A stretch of DNA of 64,000 nt from CAZKBP01 sp964551015. Lineage in GTDB: Bacteria > Bacteroidota > Bacteroidia > Cytophagales > Microscillaceae. The stretch spans positions 124,001 to 188,000 of the forward strand of contig CAZKBP010000009.1 of the NCBI GenBank assembly GCA_964551015.1. The letters are read 5' to 3'. A program made the position numbers and the translations under genes. Below are positions 25,428 through 34,136 of this stretch, one piece after another (positions within the stretch are counted from its first letter, which is position 1; every line of letters begins with the position of its first letter). A model generated the notes under the pieces. That model was not told where the DNA came from. It saw nothing but the letters and a program-made list of their open reading frames with translations, and did not search any database.

Positions 25428-26282
25428 TTAATCTGAATTTTGGTCTGAAGAACTTTCCTGATGGTCTGGATCAGCAGTCTCGTCTGAGGCTGGCTTAGAT
25501 TTCTGCACAGGCTTGGCCTTCATCTTGGGTTTGAACTTCGGGCGTGGTTTGGGCGTCGCGGGTTTTTCTTCGCCTTTTTGCTCATCTGCTTTCTCGGAAT
25601 CGGTGGCGGGCTTGGCCTTCATCTTGGGTTTGAACTTCGGGCGTGATGAGGTGGAGGAGGCTTGTTCTTCTAATTTTGCTTTCTCGGCTTGAGCTTGTTT
25701 TTTCGCTTCTTCTTTTTCTTTTTGGAATTGAGTTAGGAGTTCCTTTTTCTCTTGGGCTTCCTCAGGGCTTAAATTAGCAAAGTGATAAACCATATTCGTG
25801 ATGTCGGTTTCACTGTAATCGTAGGCTTTGGTCATGGTCAGGCAGTCCGTGGGACAAACGGTCGTGCATAAACCACAATAACAACACTTCGCCATGTCTA
25901 TATCAAAGGTTTCTGCGTAAAGGCGAATCGGTGAACCATCGGAGGCCGTGCCTACTTGTTCGGTGGCGCGAATCGGTTGGATATCAATACAATTGACTGG
26001 GCAGATTTTGGCACATTTATCACAGACAATACAATCATCCATTTCATTGTAGAGACGATAACGCCCGTGGTCGGGTACGGGAATCGCCTCGTAGGGATAT
26101 TGCAGAGTAACGATACCTGTTTTCTGTTGAAAATAGCTGGCATCGTCTACATTGACGGGCGTTCTTCTACGAATCGCTTGCCACGCGTGGCGAATTGAAA
26201 TTTTGAGACCAATGAACGAAGAGCGGATTCCTTCCCAGATATTACCAAAATACGTGTTGTTCGCGCCTTTTTTATTTTTCAT
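25428..26282 (-). CDS. nuoI: NADH-quinone oxidoreductase subunit I with a long basic repeat tail
   Basis: 284 residues, against roughly 160-200 for usual NuoI. The two 4Fe-4S motifs are intact: CIVCDKCAKICPVNC (C84, C87, C90, C94) and CYCGLCTTVCPTDC (near 134-147). After about residue 165 there is a charged Lys/Glu/Ala helix and then two copies of KFKPKMKAKP embedded in Pro/Lys/Glu-rich low-complexity sequence, ending in an acidic tail. The tail duplication is exact at DNA level (see repeat entry). The core should sit in the peripheral arm of complex I; the role of the tail is unknown. Confidence 0.93.
   Translation of the reverse strand: MKNKKGANNTYFGNIWEGIRSSFIGLKISIRHAWQAIRRRTPVNVDDASYFQQKTGIVTLQYPYEAIPVPDHGRYRLYNEMDDCIVCDKCAKICPVNCIDIQPIRATEQVGTASDGSPIRLYAETFDIDMAKCCYCGLCTTVCPTDCLTMTKAYDYSETDITNMVYHFANLSPEEAQEKKELLTQFQKEKEEAKKQAQAEKAKLEEQASSTSSRPKFKPKMKAKPATDSEKADEQKGEEKPATPKPRPKFKPKMKAKPVQKSKPASDETADPDHQESSSDQNSD
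25510..25645. repeat. 37-base direct repeat inside the nuoI tail
   Basis: Bases 25510-25546 and 25609-25645 are identical over 37 bases, 99 bases (33 codons) apart. They encode the two PKFKPKMKAKP copies. Exact identity at silent sites implies a recent duplication or conversion. Confidence 0.85.
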
Positions 26283-26383
26283 GAATGGTAGTACTTCTTC
26301 AAATTTGTCTCTTCTAATTAAGCAAATAAATGTTGTATTCAGTCAAAACCGAGGGCAAGTCCGTGGAAATTCTTGTAAATTCC

Positions 26384-26401
26384 TTATCTAATATTAGATA
26401 A
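26384..26401. promoter_or_regulatory. perfect 18-base palindrome upstream of nuoI
   Basis: TTATCTAATATTAGATAA is a perfect palindrome between the GT2 gene and nuoI, about 100 bases upstream of the nuoI start on the minus strand. AT-rich perfect palindromes of this size often are operators of dimeric regulators. Regulator unknown. Confidence 0.45.
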
Positions 26402-26412
26402 ATGAAATACCA

Positions 26413-27342
26413 TTAGATTTTCCGATCGGGAAAATGAGCAATCAATCCCGTGATAATCAAATCATAAAAGCGATAGCGTACACTTCTTGGAAAAACCAAT
26501 AGGAGATTATAACGATCAATCATCTCTACCCATAGTTTTCTGGCCAAAAGTGAATAGATCATTTTTTTCAGACCACTCACTGGCTTATATGCATAGGGTT
26601 GGAAATCGGCATAAAGGGCTGGTTTGATTTCTTTTAGTTTCTCGTGGGCTTGACGGTATTGCCTCCCTCGTTTAATATAAGATTGGCAGGTGATCCAATC
26701 GTCATGCCAGCCGAGGGCACTGGCGTCAAAATAAATGGAGATATCAGTCTGATTGGCTCTCACGGCCAAATCAAAGTCCTCAGCATCGGTCAAGCGTTCA
26801 TCAAAGCCTCCTAGTTCAAAGAATAGTTGCTTAGAAATGGAAAAATTCGCCGCCGTGAGGAAAAGGTTTTCCGAATCCAAGGGAGCCTTATTTTCCTCCA
26901 AAGGTTGTATCCATTTGCGACTCAGATATCCTTTGTAGCGTTGGATATCGGTGTGCATGGCTTCCAAATCTTCCATTTGATTCCCTACCAGAATACTTCT
27001 TGCTACGCGCTGATGATGCCTTATATGATAAGTCAAGCAATCAGGAACAGGACGCATATCATCATCAAAAAAAACCAATAACGCTCCGTTTGCTTCCTGA
27101 GCGCCTCGGTTGCGGGTGGCTCCTCTACCTCGGTTTTGCTGCCAGATTACTTGAAAATTAGGTACTGGGAATGCCTGTTCCAGGACCTTCTTCGTCTCAT
27201 CTTGAGAGCCGTCTACCACCAGAATCACCTCCGCTTTTTGCGGAAAATCTGGCCAAGATTGCTCGGATAAAGCTTGGAGCACACGAGGGATTTTATGTGC
27301 GCCATTATAAGTTGGGATGATAATGCTGACTAAAATGGACAA
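26413..27342 (-). CDS. GT2 family glycosyltransferase
   Basis: 309 residues. GT2 motifs: VSIIIPTYNGAHKIPRVLQAL at the start, VILVVDGSQDETK, the RGRGATRNRGAQEANGALLVFFDDDM stretch with the DDD metal motif near residue 95, and a C-terminal LTDAEDFDLAVRA (ED, catalytic base region). No membrane helix. It may add sugars to a surface polysaccharide or lipid; it is not in the 18-22 kb glycosyltransferase operon. Divergent from marR (153 bases). Confidence 0.88.
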   Translation of the reverse strand: MSILVSIIIPTYNGAHKIPRVLQALSEQSWPDFPQKAEVILVVDGSQDETKKVLEQAFPVPNFQVIWQQNRGRGATRNRGAQEANGALLVFFDDDMRPVPDCLTYHIRHHQRVARSILVGNQMEDLEAMHTDIQRYKGYLSRKWIQPLEENKAPLDSENLFLTAANFSISKQLFFELGGFDERLTDAEDFDLAVRANQTDISIYFDASALGWHDDWITCQSYIKRGRQYRQAHEKLKEIKPALYADFQPYAYKPVSGLKKMIYSLLARKLWVEMIDRYNLLLVFPRSVRYRFYDLIITGLIAHFPDRKI

Positions 27343-27426
27343 GGGTACTAAGGTGAATAAAATTTTCGGGAGATTGCCAAAAATGCCTGCTCCATTCGGG
27401 AAAGGTTTTTAATACAATTCCAAAAT

Positions 27427-27460
27427 TTGTTGATACACTTACTGTTTATACATAATTTTG
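27427..27460 (+). promoter_or_regulatory. promoter TTGTTG-N20-TAATTTTG for marR
   Basis: TTGTTG at 27427-27432 and TAATTTTG at 27453-27460 with a 20-base spacer match the Bacteroidota -33/-7 pattern. A leader of about 30 bases precedes the ATG at 27496. Confidence 0.55.
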
Positions 27461-27495
27461 CATCAGCAGGTTTATAAAAGCTTTTAGTCAAAGAT

Positions 27496-27951
27496 ATGGA
27501 ATTAGAGAAGGAAATTAATCAGAAAAAATTCAAAAACGAGTACGAAAAAGCATTAATCAATGTCCTTTTCACAGGAAACTGGCTGAACGCGATCAATAAT
27601 CGTTTTTTAAAACAATTCGATCCCAAGTTGACGGCTCAGCAGTATAATGTGCTTCGAATTTTGAGGGGACGACATCCTCATAAGATCACTCTCAATGATA
27701 TTCAATGCCGTATGCTGGACCGGATGTCTAATGCCTCACGCTTGGTGGATAAGCTCAAGGAGAGAAGGCTGGTAGAGAGAAAAGAGTCTGCTCTGGATCG
27801 CCGTAAAGTAGATATTTGGATTACGAAAGATGGCCTGAAGGTATTGGAAGAGATTGATGAAAATTTCACGCAAATTTTCCAATACCTAGAAAGAATCACT
27901 CCTCAGGAGGCAAAAGAACTGAACAAGATTTTAGACAAAATTAGAGGTTAA
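27496..27951 (+). CDS. MarR family transcriptional regulator
   Basis: 151 residues. Winged helix-turn-helix: LKQFDPKLTAQQYNVLRILRG, a recognition region MLDRMSNASRLVDKLKERRLVERK, the wing ESALDRRKVDIWITKDGLKVLEEI with the conserved DRR, and a C-terminal dimerisation helix. It should bind a palindromic operator as a dimer. It is divergent from the GT2 gene at 26413 and convergent with the lipoprotein at 27986; target unknown. Confidence 0.92.
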   Translation: MELEKEINQKKFKNEYEKALINVLFTGNWLNAINNRFLKQFDPKLTAQQYNVLRILRGRHPHKITLNDIQCRMLDRMSNASRLVDKLKERRLVERKESALDRRKVDIWITKDGLKVLEEIDENFTQIFQYLERITPQEAKELNKILDKIRG

Positions 27952-27985
27952 TCCATCTCGGTTTAGCCTGTAACCGTAAGCTATG

Positions 27986-28468
27986 TTATTTGGCATTAAC
28001 CCATATTTTGTACTCAAAATTCCCTTCGTCATCCACAGTTTGTGTAAAAAGCTTGACTTCATTGTATTCCGGTAAATTGCCCCAAGAAACCACCACACTA
28101 TCGATGTAATAGTCAGGAGAAACCGTGGGAAAGATGCCCAAATGCTGTGTAAAGGTCACATCAAAAGGAATGGGTCTTGGATCGTGCATGAAAATTTCTT
28201 TCAAACTATCACTATAAAAATACATGGCTGTTTTGTGTTTGTCATAGAGATAAACCGAAGCCTTGCCTCTGGCTCCATAATCTTGATAAGTGGAGTCTGG
28301 CTCTCCCAGATATTCTTGGATTTGCTCGGTGGTCTTATTAACTAGAGCCGGAACATTCCAAGCTACTTTGATTTTGCGGGTTCCTGCCTCAGAATTTTCT
28401 CCGCAACTTGAGATCAACTGTACCAATGCTAATCCTAAAATTGCCCAAATTAATACAAATCTCTTCAT
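27986..28468 (-). CDS. lipoprotein of unknown function
   Basis: 160 residues with a lipobox LISSC giving lipidated Cys22. The mature part contains TTEQIQEYLGEPDSTYQDYGARGKASVYLYDKHKTAMYFY, similar in layout to the small BamE/OmlA-type fold (helix, GxP turn, then strands), then a C-terminal strand region. Family not certain. Lone gene, convergent with marR. Confidence 0.65.
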   Translation of the reverse strand: MKRFVLIWAILGLALVQLISSCGENSEAGTRKIKVAWNVPALVNKTTEQIQEYLGEPDSTYQDYGARGKASVYLYDKHKTAMYFYSDSLKEIFMHDPRPIPFDVTFTQHLGIFPTVSPDYYIDSVVVSWGNLPEYNEVKLFTQTVDDEGNFEYKIWVNAK

Positions 28469-28561
28469 AATTGTTCGTGTTATGAGTGTTGGGTTGTCAG
28501 TCTTTTTTTTAGCGCTTTACCCCAATTACTTTTTCGTTGATTTTTTAATTACTAAAAAATA

Positions 28562-28595
28562 AAAAACAGGCTATTTGAGTAAATAGCCTGTTTTT
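28562..28595. terminator. bidirectional-type terminator after the giant adhesin gene
   Basis: AAAAACAGGCTATTT-GAGT-AAATAGCCTGTTTTT, 15 perfect pairs with a four-base loop and A/T flanks, 16 bases past the minus-strand stop at 28611. Confidence 0.9.
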
Positions 28596-28610
28596 AAATA
28601 TTCAAATTAT

Positions 28611-31600
28611 CTACTTGTTGTTGTGGATAATTCTTCTGTTAATAACCTTGTCTCCATCAATCAGACGGCTGATGAAAACTTTTCCTTTCAGCGCGTTAAG
28701 ATCGATCGTTTTTTCTATTTCACCAGTAAATTCTTCACTGTATACTAATTGACCGAAGTTGTCAAAGATCATCAACTGGGCTCCTGCCTGAACGGCTTGT
28801 GCTTTTAAGATCACGAAGTCGTGAGTTCCGTTACCGTAAAGAGCCAGTGAGCTTTGTCTGCTTCCAGTACCTTCTACCAAGTTGAAAGTAATAGATAGAG
28901 CAGTTCCGGCGTCTCCTGCTCCGTAAGCTTCTGCAAAAGGAGTAGCAGTCATGTTATACACACCCGCTGTAAACTCTTGACCAGCGATATCACCTTCTAG
29001 ATCATCTCCAAAAAGTACATACGGCGCGATGTTCTCAGTCATAGCAGCGATGATGGTGCCTGTCAAATCTAGTTCAACACTTCCGGCCGGTACATTGGTC
29101 GTAGCACGAATAGATAGGTTGCGAGTTGGCAAAGTAGATAGGTCAATAGTTGCTCCCTCAGTAAGGGTAACTAAATCTACATCGTTATCCGCATCTACCA
29201 AGATCAGTTGCTCAACTGCTAGAGTTTCGCCACTTACTACGCTGAAAGATACTTCCAATCCTTCACCAGCGATACCTTCTGCTCTTCTCTCCGTAAACGG
29301 CGTAGCTACTAAGGTATAATCACCAGGCAAGAAAGAGTGTCCTGATAAGAAATCGCCATTGTCATCTCCAAATAATACATAAGGAGCTTCATTTTCAAAA
29401 CGATTCACATTCAGTAAACCACCTAAGTTGTCAGAAGTCAAGGAGAAATCTACGCTTCCTACTTCTTCAGAACCGATGTTAGCACGTATTGTCAGATCAG
29501 CAGAAGGTAGTTCAGAAAGATTCAGCACATCACCATCGTTCAAAGTACCAATCTCTTGGTCATTTTCAGCATCGATGAGCGTAAAGCTTACTACTTGTAG
29601 CGGAGCAGGCTCATCAATGATGCGTACGTTGTCAAAAGCAAAGCCTTCAAATTGGTTCGGACCACCTACTTCCTGACCAGAGTTGAAAAGTACACGGAAT
29701 TGTACTTCGCTCGCACCCGCTTGCTCGGATAGGTTTGCGCTTAGGCGGATGTAGGTCAGCTCGTCGTCGTCGTTTGGAGCCGGACCTGAACCGTCGGCTT
29801 GGTTACCACTCCATCCGGGAATAAACTGAGAACCGAATTCATCTAAGAATACATTGTTGTTGTAGAAGTCATTGACAGAACCAACTGTTCTCCAAGTAGC
29901 TCCTCCGTCTGTGGTGGCTTGCAGGGTCGCTCCATCAAAGAAGGCTTCTGTTTCGTAGAATACATCCAGGCTGATGCTGGGGTTGCTGAGTCCAGAGAAG
30001 TCAAAGATCGGGCTGAATACCGCCGAAGCTTCGTTGTCAGCATAAGGCGCATCCGCGTCGGTTACCCAAGCAAAGTTGCCATCCGAAGCACCAGGAATCA
30101 CCGGACCAGCAGGAGTTCCTACTTCCCAGCTGTTGGCATCTCCTTCGANNNNNNNNNNNNNNNNNNNNNNNNNNNNNNNNNNNNNNNNNNNNNNNNNNNN
30201 NNNNNNNNNNNNNNNNNNNNNNNNNNNNNNNNNNNNNNNNNNNNNNNNGGAATCACCGGACCAGCAGGAGTTCCTACTTCCCAGCTGTTGGCATCTCCTT
30301 CGAGGATACCGCTCGTCCAGCCGTGGCCTACTTCTTCAAAGCTCTCCTCGTAAGGGAACTCGCTGATAACCAATACTTCGTCTTCTACGATGCGTACATT
30401 GTCAAAAGCAAAGCCTTCAAATTGGTTCGGACCACCTACTTCCTGACCAGAGTTGAAAAGTACACGGAATTGTACTTCGCTCGCACCCGCTTGCTCGGAT
30501 AGGTTTGCGCTTAGGCGGATGTAGGTCAGCTCGTCGTCGTCGTTTGGAGCCGGACCTGAACCGTCGGCTTGGTTACCACTCCATCCGGGAATAAACTGAG
30601 AACCGAATTCATCTAAGAATACATTGTTGTTGTAGAAGTCATTGACAGAACCAACTGTTCTCCAAGTAGCTCCTCCGTCTGTGGTGGCTTGCAGGGTCGC
30701 TCCATCAAAGAAGGCTTCTGTTTCGTAGAATACATCCAGGCTGATGCTGGGGTTGCTGAGTCCAGAGAAGTCAAAGATCGGGCTGAATACCGCCGAAGCT
30801 TCGTTGTCAGCATAAGGCGCATCCGCGTCGGTTACCCAAGCAAAGTTGCCATCCGAAGCACCAGGAATCACCGGACCAGCAGGAGTTCCTACTTCCCAGC
30901 TGTTGGCATCTCCTTCGATGATACCGCTGCACCAGCCGTGGCCGATTTCTTCAAAGCTTTCCTCATAAGGGAATTGGCTGATAGTTAGGGCAGAACCCTC
31001 TGTAATTTGTACATTGTCAAAAGCAAATCCATCAAAAGTGTTCTCACCACCTACGGCTTGACCGGAGTTGAAAAGTACACGGAACTGGACTTCTTCAGAA
31101 CCAGCAAGTTCAGATAGACTAGCTGAAACCGTTACATATTCTCCTAGACCACTACCATCTGCGGCATTACCGCTCCAAGCAGGTAGAAACTGAGAACCTA
31201 ATTCATCTAGGAATACATTATTATTGTAGAAGCCATTGACTGAACCAACCGTTCTCCAAGTAGCTCCTCCATCGTTAGTGGCTTGTAAAGTCGCTCCATC
31301 AAAGAAGGCTTCTGTTTCGTAGAATACATCCAGCGTGATACTGGGCTTAGTCAAAGAAGAGAAGTCAAAGATGGGGCTGAATACCGCCGAAGCTTCGTTG
31401 TCAGCATAAGGCGCATCGGCGTTGGTTACCCAAGCGGCGTTGCCATCCGAAGCACCTTGTAGCACATTACCAGCCGGAGTAGCAATTTCCCAGCTATTGG
31501 CATCTCCTTCGATGATCGCGCTTTCCCATCCAGCGGGGCCATTTTCAAAGCTTTCGTTGTAGGGGAAGTTGCTAATTACTACGGGGCCTTGAGCTCCTTC

Positions 31601-34018
31601 TACGTTGACAGTGAAGCTAGACGTAGCGGTGTTACCACTGGCATCCGTAGCGGTGAAAGTAACGGTAGTGCTTCCTACGGGGAATACAGAACCAGATTCA
31701 GGGCCAGCCGTTTGCTCGATAGTAGCATCTGGGCAGTTGTCGCTGAAATCAGGAGCGTCAAAGGTGATTACTTCACCTTCCTCGGCATTGATGTCATCCA
31801 GTTCGGCAATGCTAGGAGCTTCCGTATCGTTTACAGTAACGGTGATGGTGGCCTGAGAGCTTAGTCCAGTTCCTTCATCGGTTACAGTAAAAGTTACTTC
31901 CGTTTCACCCACGGGATAGGTATCAGTGGCGTCATCACCATCGTTGAAATCATTCGTGACCACGATATTTCCAATCGGATTCTCTACCAGAGGAGCTTCT
32001 ACCTGCACCTCAGCGCTACACTGACCGGGGGTATTCTCTGCAACTGCATCGACGATGTTGATCAAAACTGGAGCCTGTGCGGGATCTTCTTCTATGTTCA
32101 CAGTGAAGCTAGAAGTAGCCGTATTACCACTGGCATCCGTAGCGGTGAAAGTAACGGTAGTGCTTCCTACAGGGAAGATGGAACCGCTTTCAGGACCCTC
32201 GGTTTGCTCGATAGTAGCATCTGGGCAGTTGTCGCTGAAATCAGGAGCATCAAAGGTGATTACTTCACCCTCGTTGGCATTGATATCATTCAGGCTAGCG
32301 ATGCTAGGTACTTCTTCATCTGTTACCGTAACGGTGATGGTGGCCTCTGAGCTGAGTCCAGTTCCTTCATCAGTAACAGTAAAAGTTACCATAGTCTCAC
32401 CTACGGGATAATTACCACTGGCATCTTCACTATCATTGAAGTCATTAGTAATCACAATGTTACCCATTGCATTGTCTACGGTAGGAACCGCTACGGTAAC
32501 ATCAGCACTACATGCTCCGGCATCATTGGCACTACTTACATCAGATAAACCACTGATGACAGGAGGATCATTCGGAAGGTCTTCATCCTCGATTACGATA
32601 TTATCAAAGGCAAAACCATCTAAGGTATTCGCACCGATGAAAGAGGCATTAGATTGGAAGAAGAAACGGAAACGAACATCAGACTCTCCTACTAGAGAGA
32701 CAAAATCTTCATCCGTATCGCCTGTTCTCACGTTATTCAAAGGAATCATTCTGGAGATATATCCATTAGAACCTAGGTTTTCGTCAATGGCGTTATTACC
32801 TGTCCAGACAGGCTGCGTGGTTTGATCTGGGTTATTAGGATCGAAGCTCACGATGAATCCTGTGTAGATTCCGTTTTCTGAGTCTAAGGTAGTCCACGTG
32901 TTTCCACCGTCCGTAGAAAACTGCAAGAAAGCACCATCTACATTGGTTTCGGTCTCGTAGGCCAAGTCAAAACTAAGCACAGGATTGTTAGCAGCAGAAA
33001 AATCAAACTGAGGGCTTACCACGGCAGAACGCTCGTTGTCTGCATAAGCAGATTCTGCTCCAGTGATCCAAGCGAATTGTCCATCAGAAGCACCGTCAAT
33101 CAAGCGAGCAGAAGTACGCACAGGTGTGCCTAGCTCCCAGCTATTAGCAGAGTTAGCTACTACAGTGCTAGCCCATCCGCCATTACCTTCTTCAAAGCTC
33201 TCCATGTAGGGGAACGTGTTGATAACAACTGGCTCAGTGGGCTCACCATCCGTAAGGGTTACATTATCAATTCCGATACCATCTGTAGGTGTGAAAACGA
33301 AAGGATCAGATAAGAAAATAATGCGGAATACAACGTTGCTTTCCCCAGCTAAGTTTGTCAGATCTTCGTTCGGCGTCTCGCTGAAGACATTGTTTACTAA
33401 TTGTGTTAGGTCAAAAGACACGTTTACCCATTCGCCACTCCCCTGGCCATCGGCAATCGTACCACCAAAGGCAGGCAAAATTCCAGTAGGAGAAGGGTCA
33501 GTTTGTACAGAGTTATTGTAAGGCGTAAAGAGGCCATTGTCTTGTAGAAGACCAGCCATCAGTTGAAAGCTACTACCACCATCGGTAGAGTACTGTAAGA
33601 AAGCTCCAGAGAAGAAACTAGTACTTTCGTACCAGATGTCAAAGCTCAGGACAGGCTCCGTGGTCGCACTCAAATCAAATTCGGGGCTCACGAGGAAGCC
33701 TTGCTCAGGTACATTGTGATTTCCTGTCAGATTGGTTACCCAGGCATTGGCACCGTCAGAAGCAGCATTGATTACTGGACCCTCAGGTTCGCCTAGTTGC
33801 CAGCTTGCGTTTACAGCATTGACGAAAGACCAGCCGCCTTCTCCCTCCTCGAAGCTTTCTTCGTAGGGGAAAGTGCTAATGGTCTGGGCGAAGGCACTTT
33901 GGCTGCTCCAACCCATCGTCATCACGCTCAGTAGGCATAAAAGCCAGACTGAGCCTCTTGCCCACGGACTTCCTTGGGCAAGGGGATTGTGTTGAACTTT
34001 TGTTTTTAGGTTAAACAT
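28611..34018 (-). CDS. giant repetitive T9SS surface protein (gene split by a 100-N gap)
   Basis: Two frames, 34018-30249 and 30148-28611, form one gene. The shortest model has 1750 residues: signal peptide (LLCLLSVMTMGWSSQSAFAQ), two MAM-like jelly-roll modules (each with FPYEESFEE...GW and FDxxWYEST-type strands), two tandem HYR domains (SFTVNIE, TVTFTATDASGNTATSS), three further MAM-like modules, two Ig-like modules with the APYVLFGDD motif, and a T9SS sorting domain (LALYGNGTHDFVILKAQ ... INRRIIHNNK). The N gap lies between two MAM-like modules that are almost identical in DNA. Across the gap the frame is kept only if the spacing is a multiple of the 615-base unit (see findings). Probable cell-surface adhesin. 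Terminator at 28562. Confidence 0.88.
29619..30918. repeat. near-identical 530-base segments of a 615-base tandem repeat
   Basis: Bases 29619-30148 match 30389-30918 with a single difference seen (29628 G versus 30398 A). The shared stretch at 30094-30148 also recurs at 30249-30303 just past the N run and at 30864-30918. The spacing 30249 to 30864 gives a unit of 615 bases (205 codons), one MAM-like module. A third unit at about 31000-31520 is diverged. Confidence 0.85.
30149..30248. other. assembly gap of 100 N
   Basis: Exactly 100 N, the usual placeholder for a gap of unknown size. It falls within the 615-base repeats of the adhesin gene; the 55 bases left of it are identical to the 55 bases right of it. 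Confidence 0.99.
31608..32500. repeat. tandem HYR-domain duplication, 492-base period
   Basis: The sequence starting ACAGTGAAGCTAGA at 31608 recurs at 32100, a period of 492 bases (164 codons). The copies differ at scattered sites, so this duplication is older than the 615-base repeat. Confidence 0.75.
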
Positions 34019-34034
34019 TTTGGTAAAAAGTTAA

Positions 34035-34042
34035 CAAGGTTA
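34035..34042 (-). promoter_or_regulatory. conserved motif TAACCTTG upstream of the adhesin gene
   Basis: On the minus strand this reads TAACCTTG, one base off TAnnTTTG, 17 bases before the start codon. It lies within TTAACAAGGTTATT (34031-34044), which is repeated exactly at 37274-37287. Confidence 0.35.
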
Positions 34043-34136
34043 TTTAGAATAAATTAAGAAATTGGGCTGATTTAGATTGACTCGGCATTTCTGATGAAGT
34101 TTACATTTGTTTCTATTCATTGGGTTTTTCCATAAC

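Noticed and set aside
30119..30353. Open frames running through the N run
   Set aside because: They translate unknown bases; no evidence that such proteins exist.
31608..32500. Possible CRISPR-like or noncoding repeat array in the adhesin region
   Set aside because: Repeats are long (492 or 615 bases), in frame and coding for HYR and MAM-like domains.
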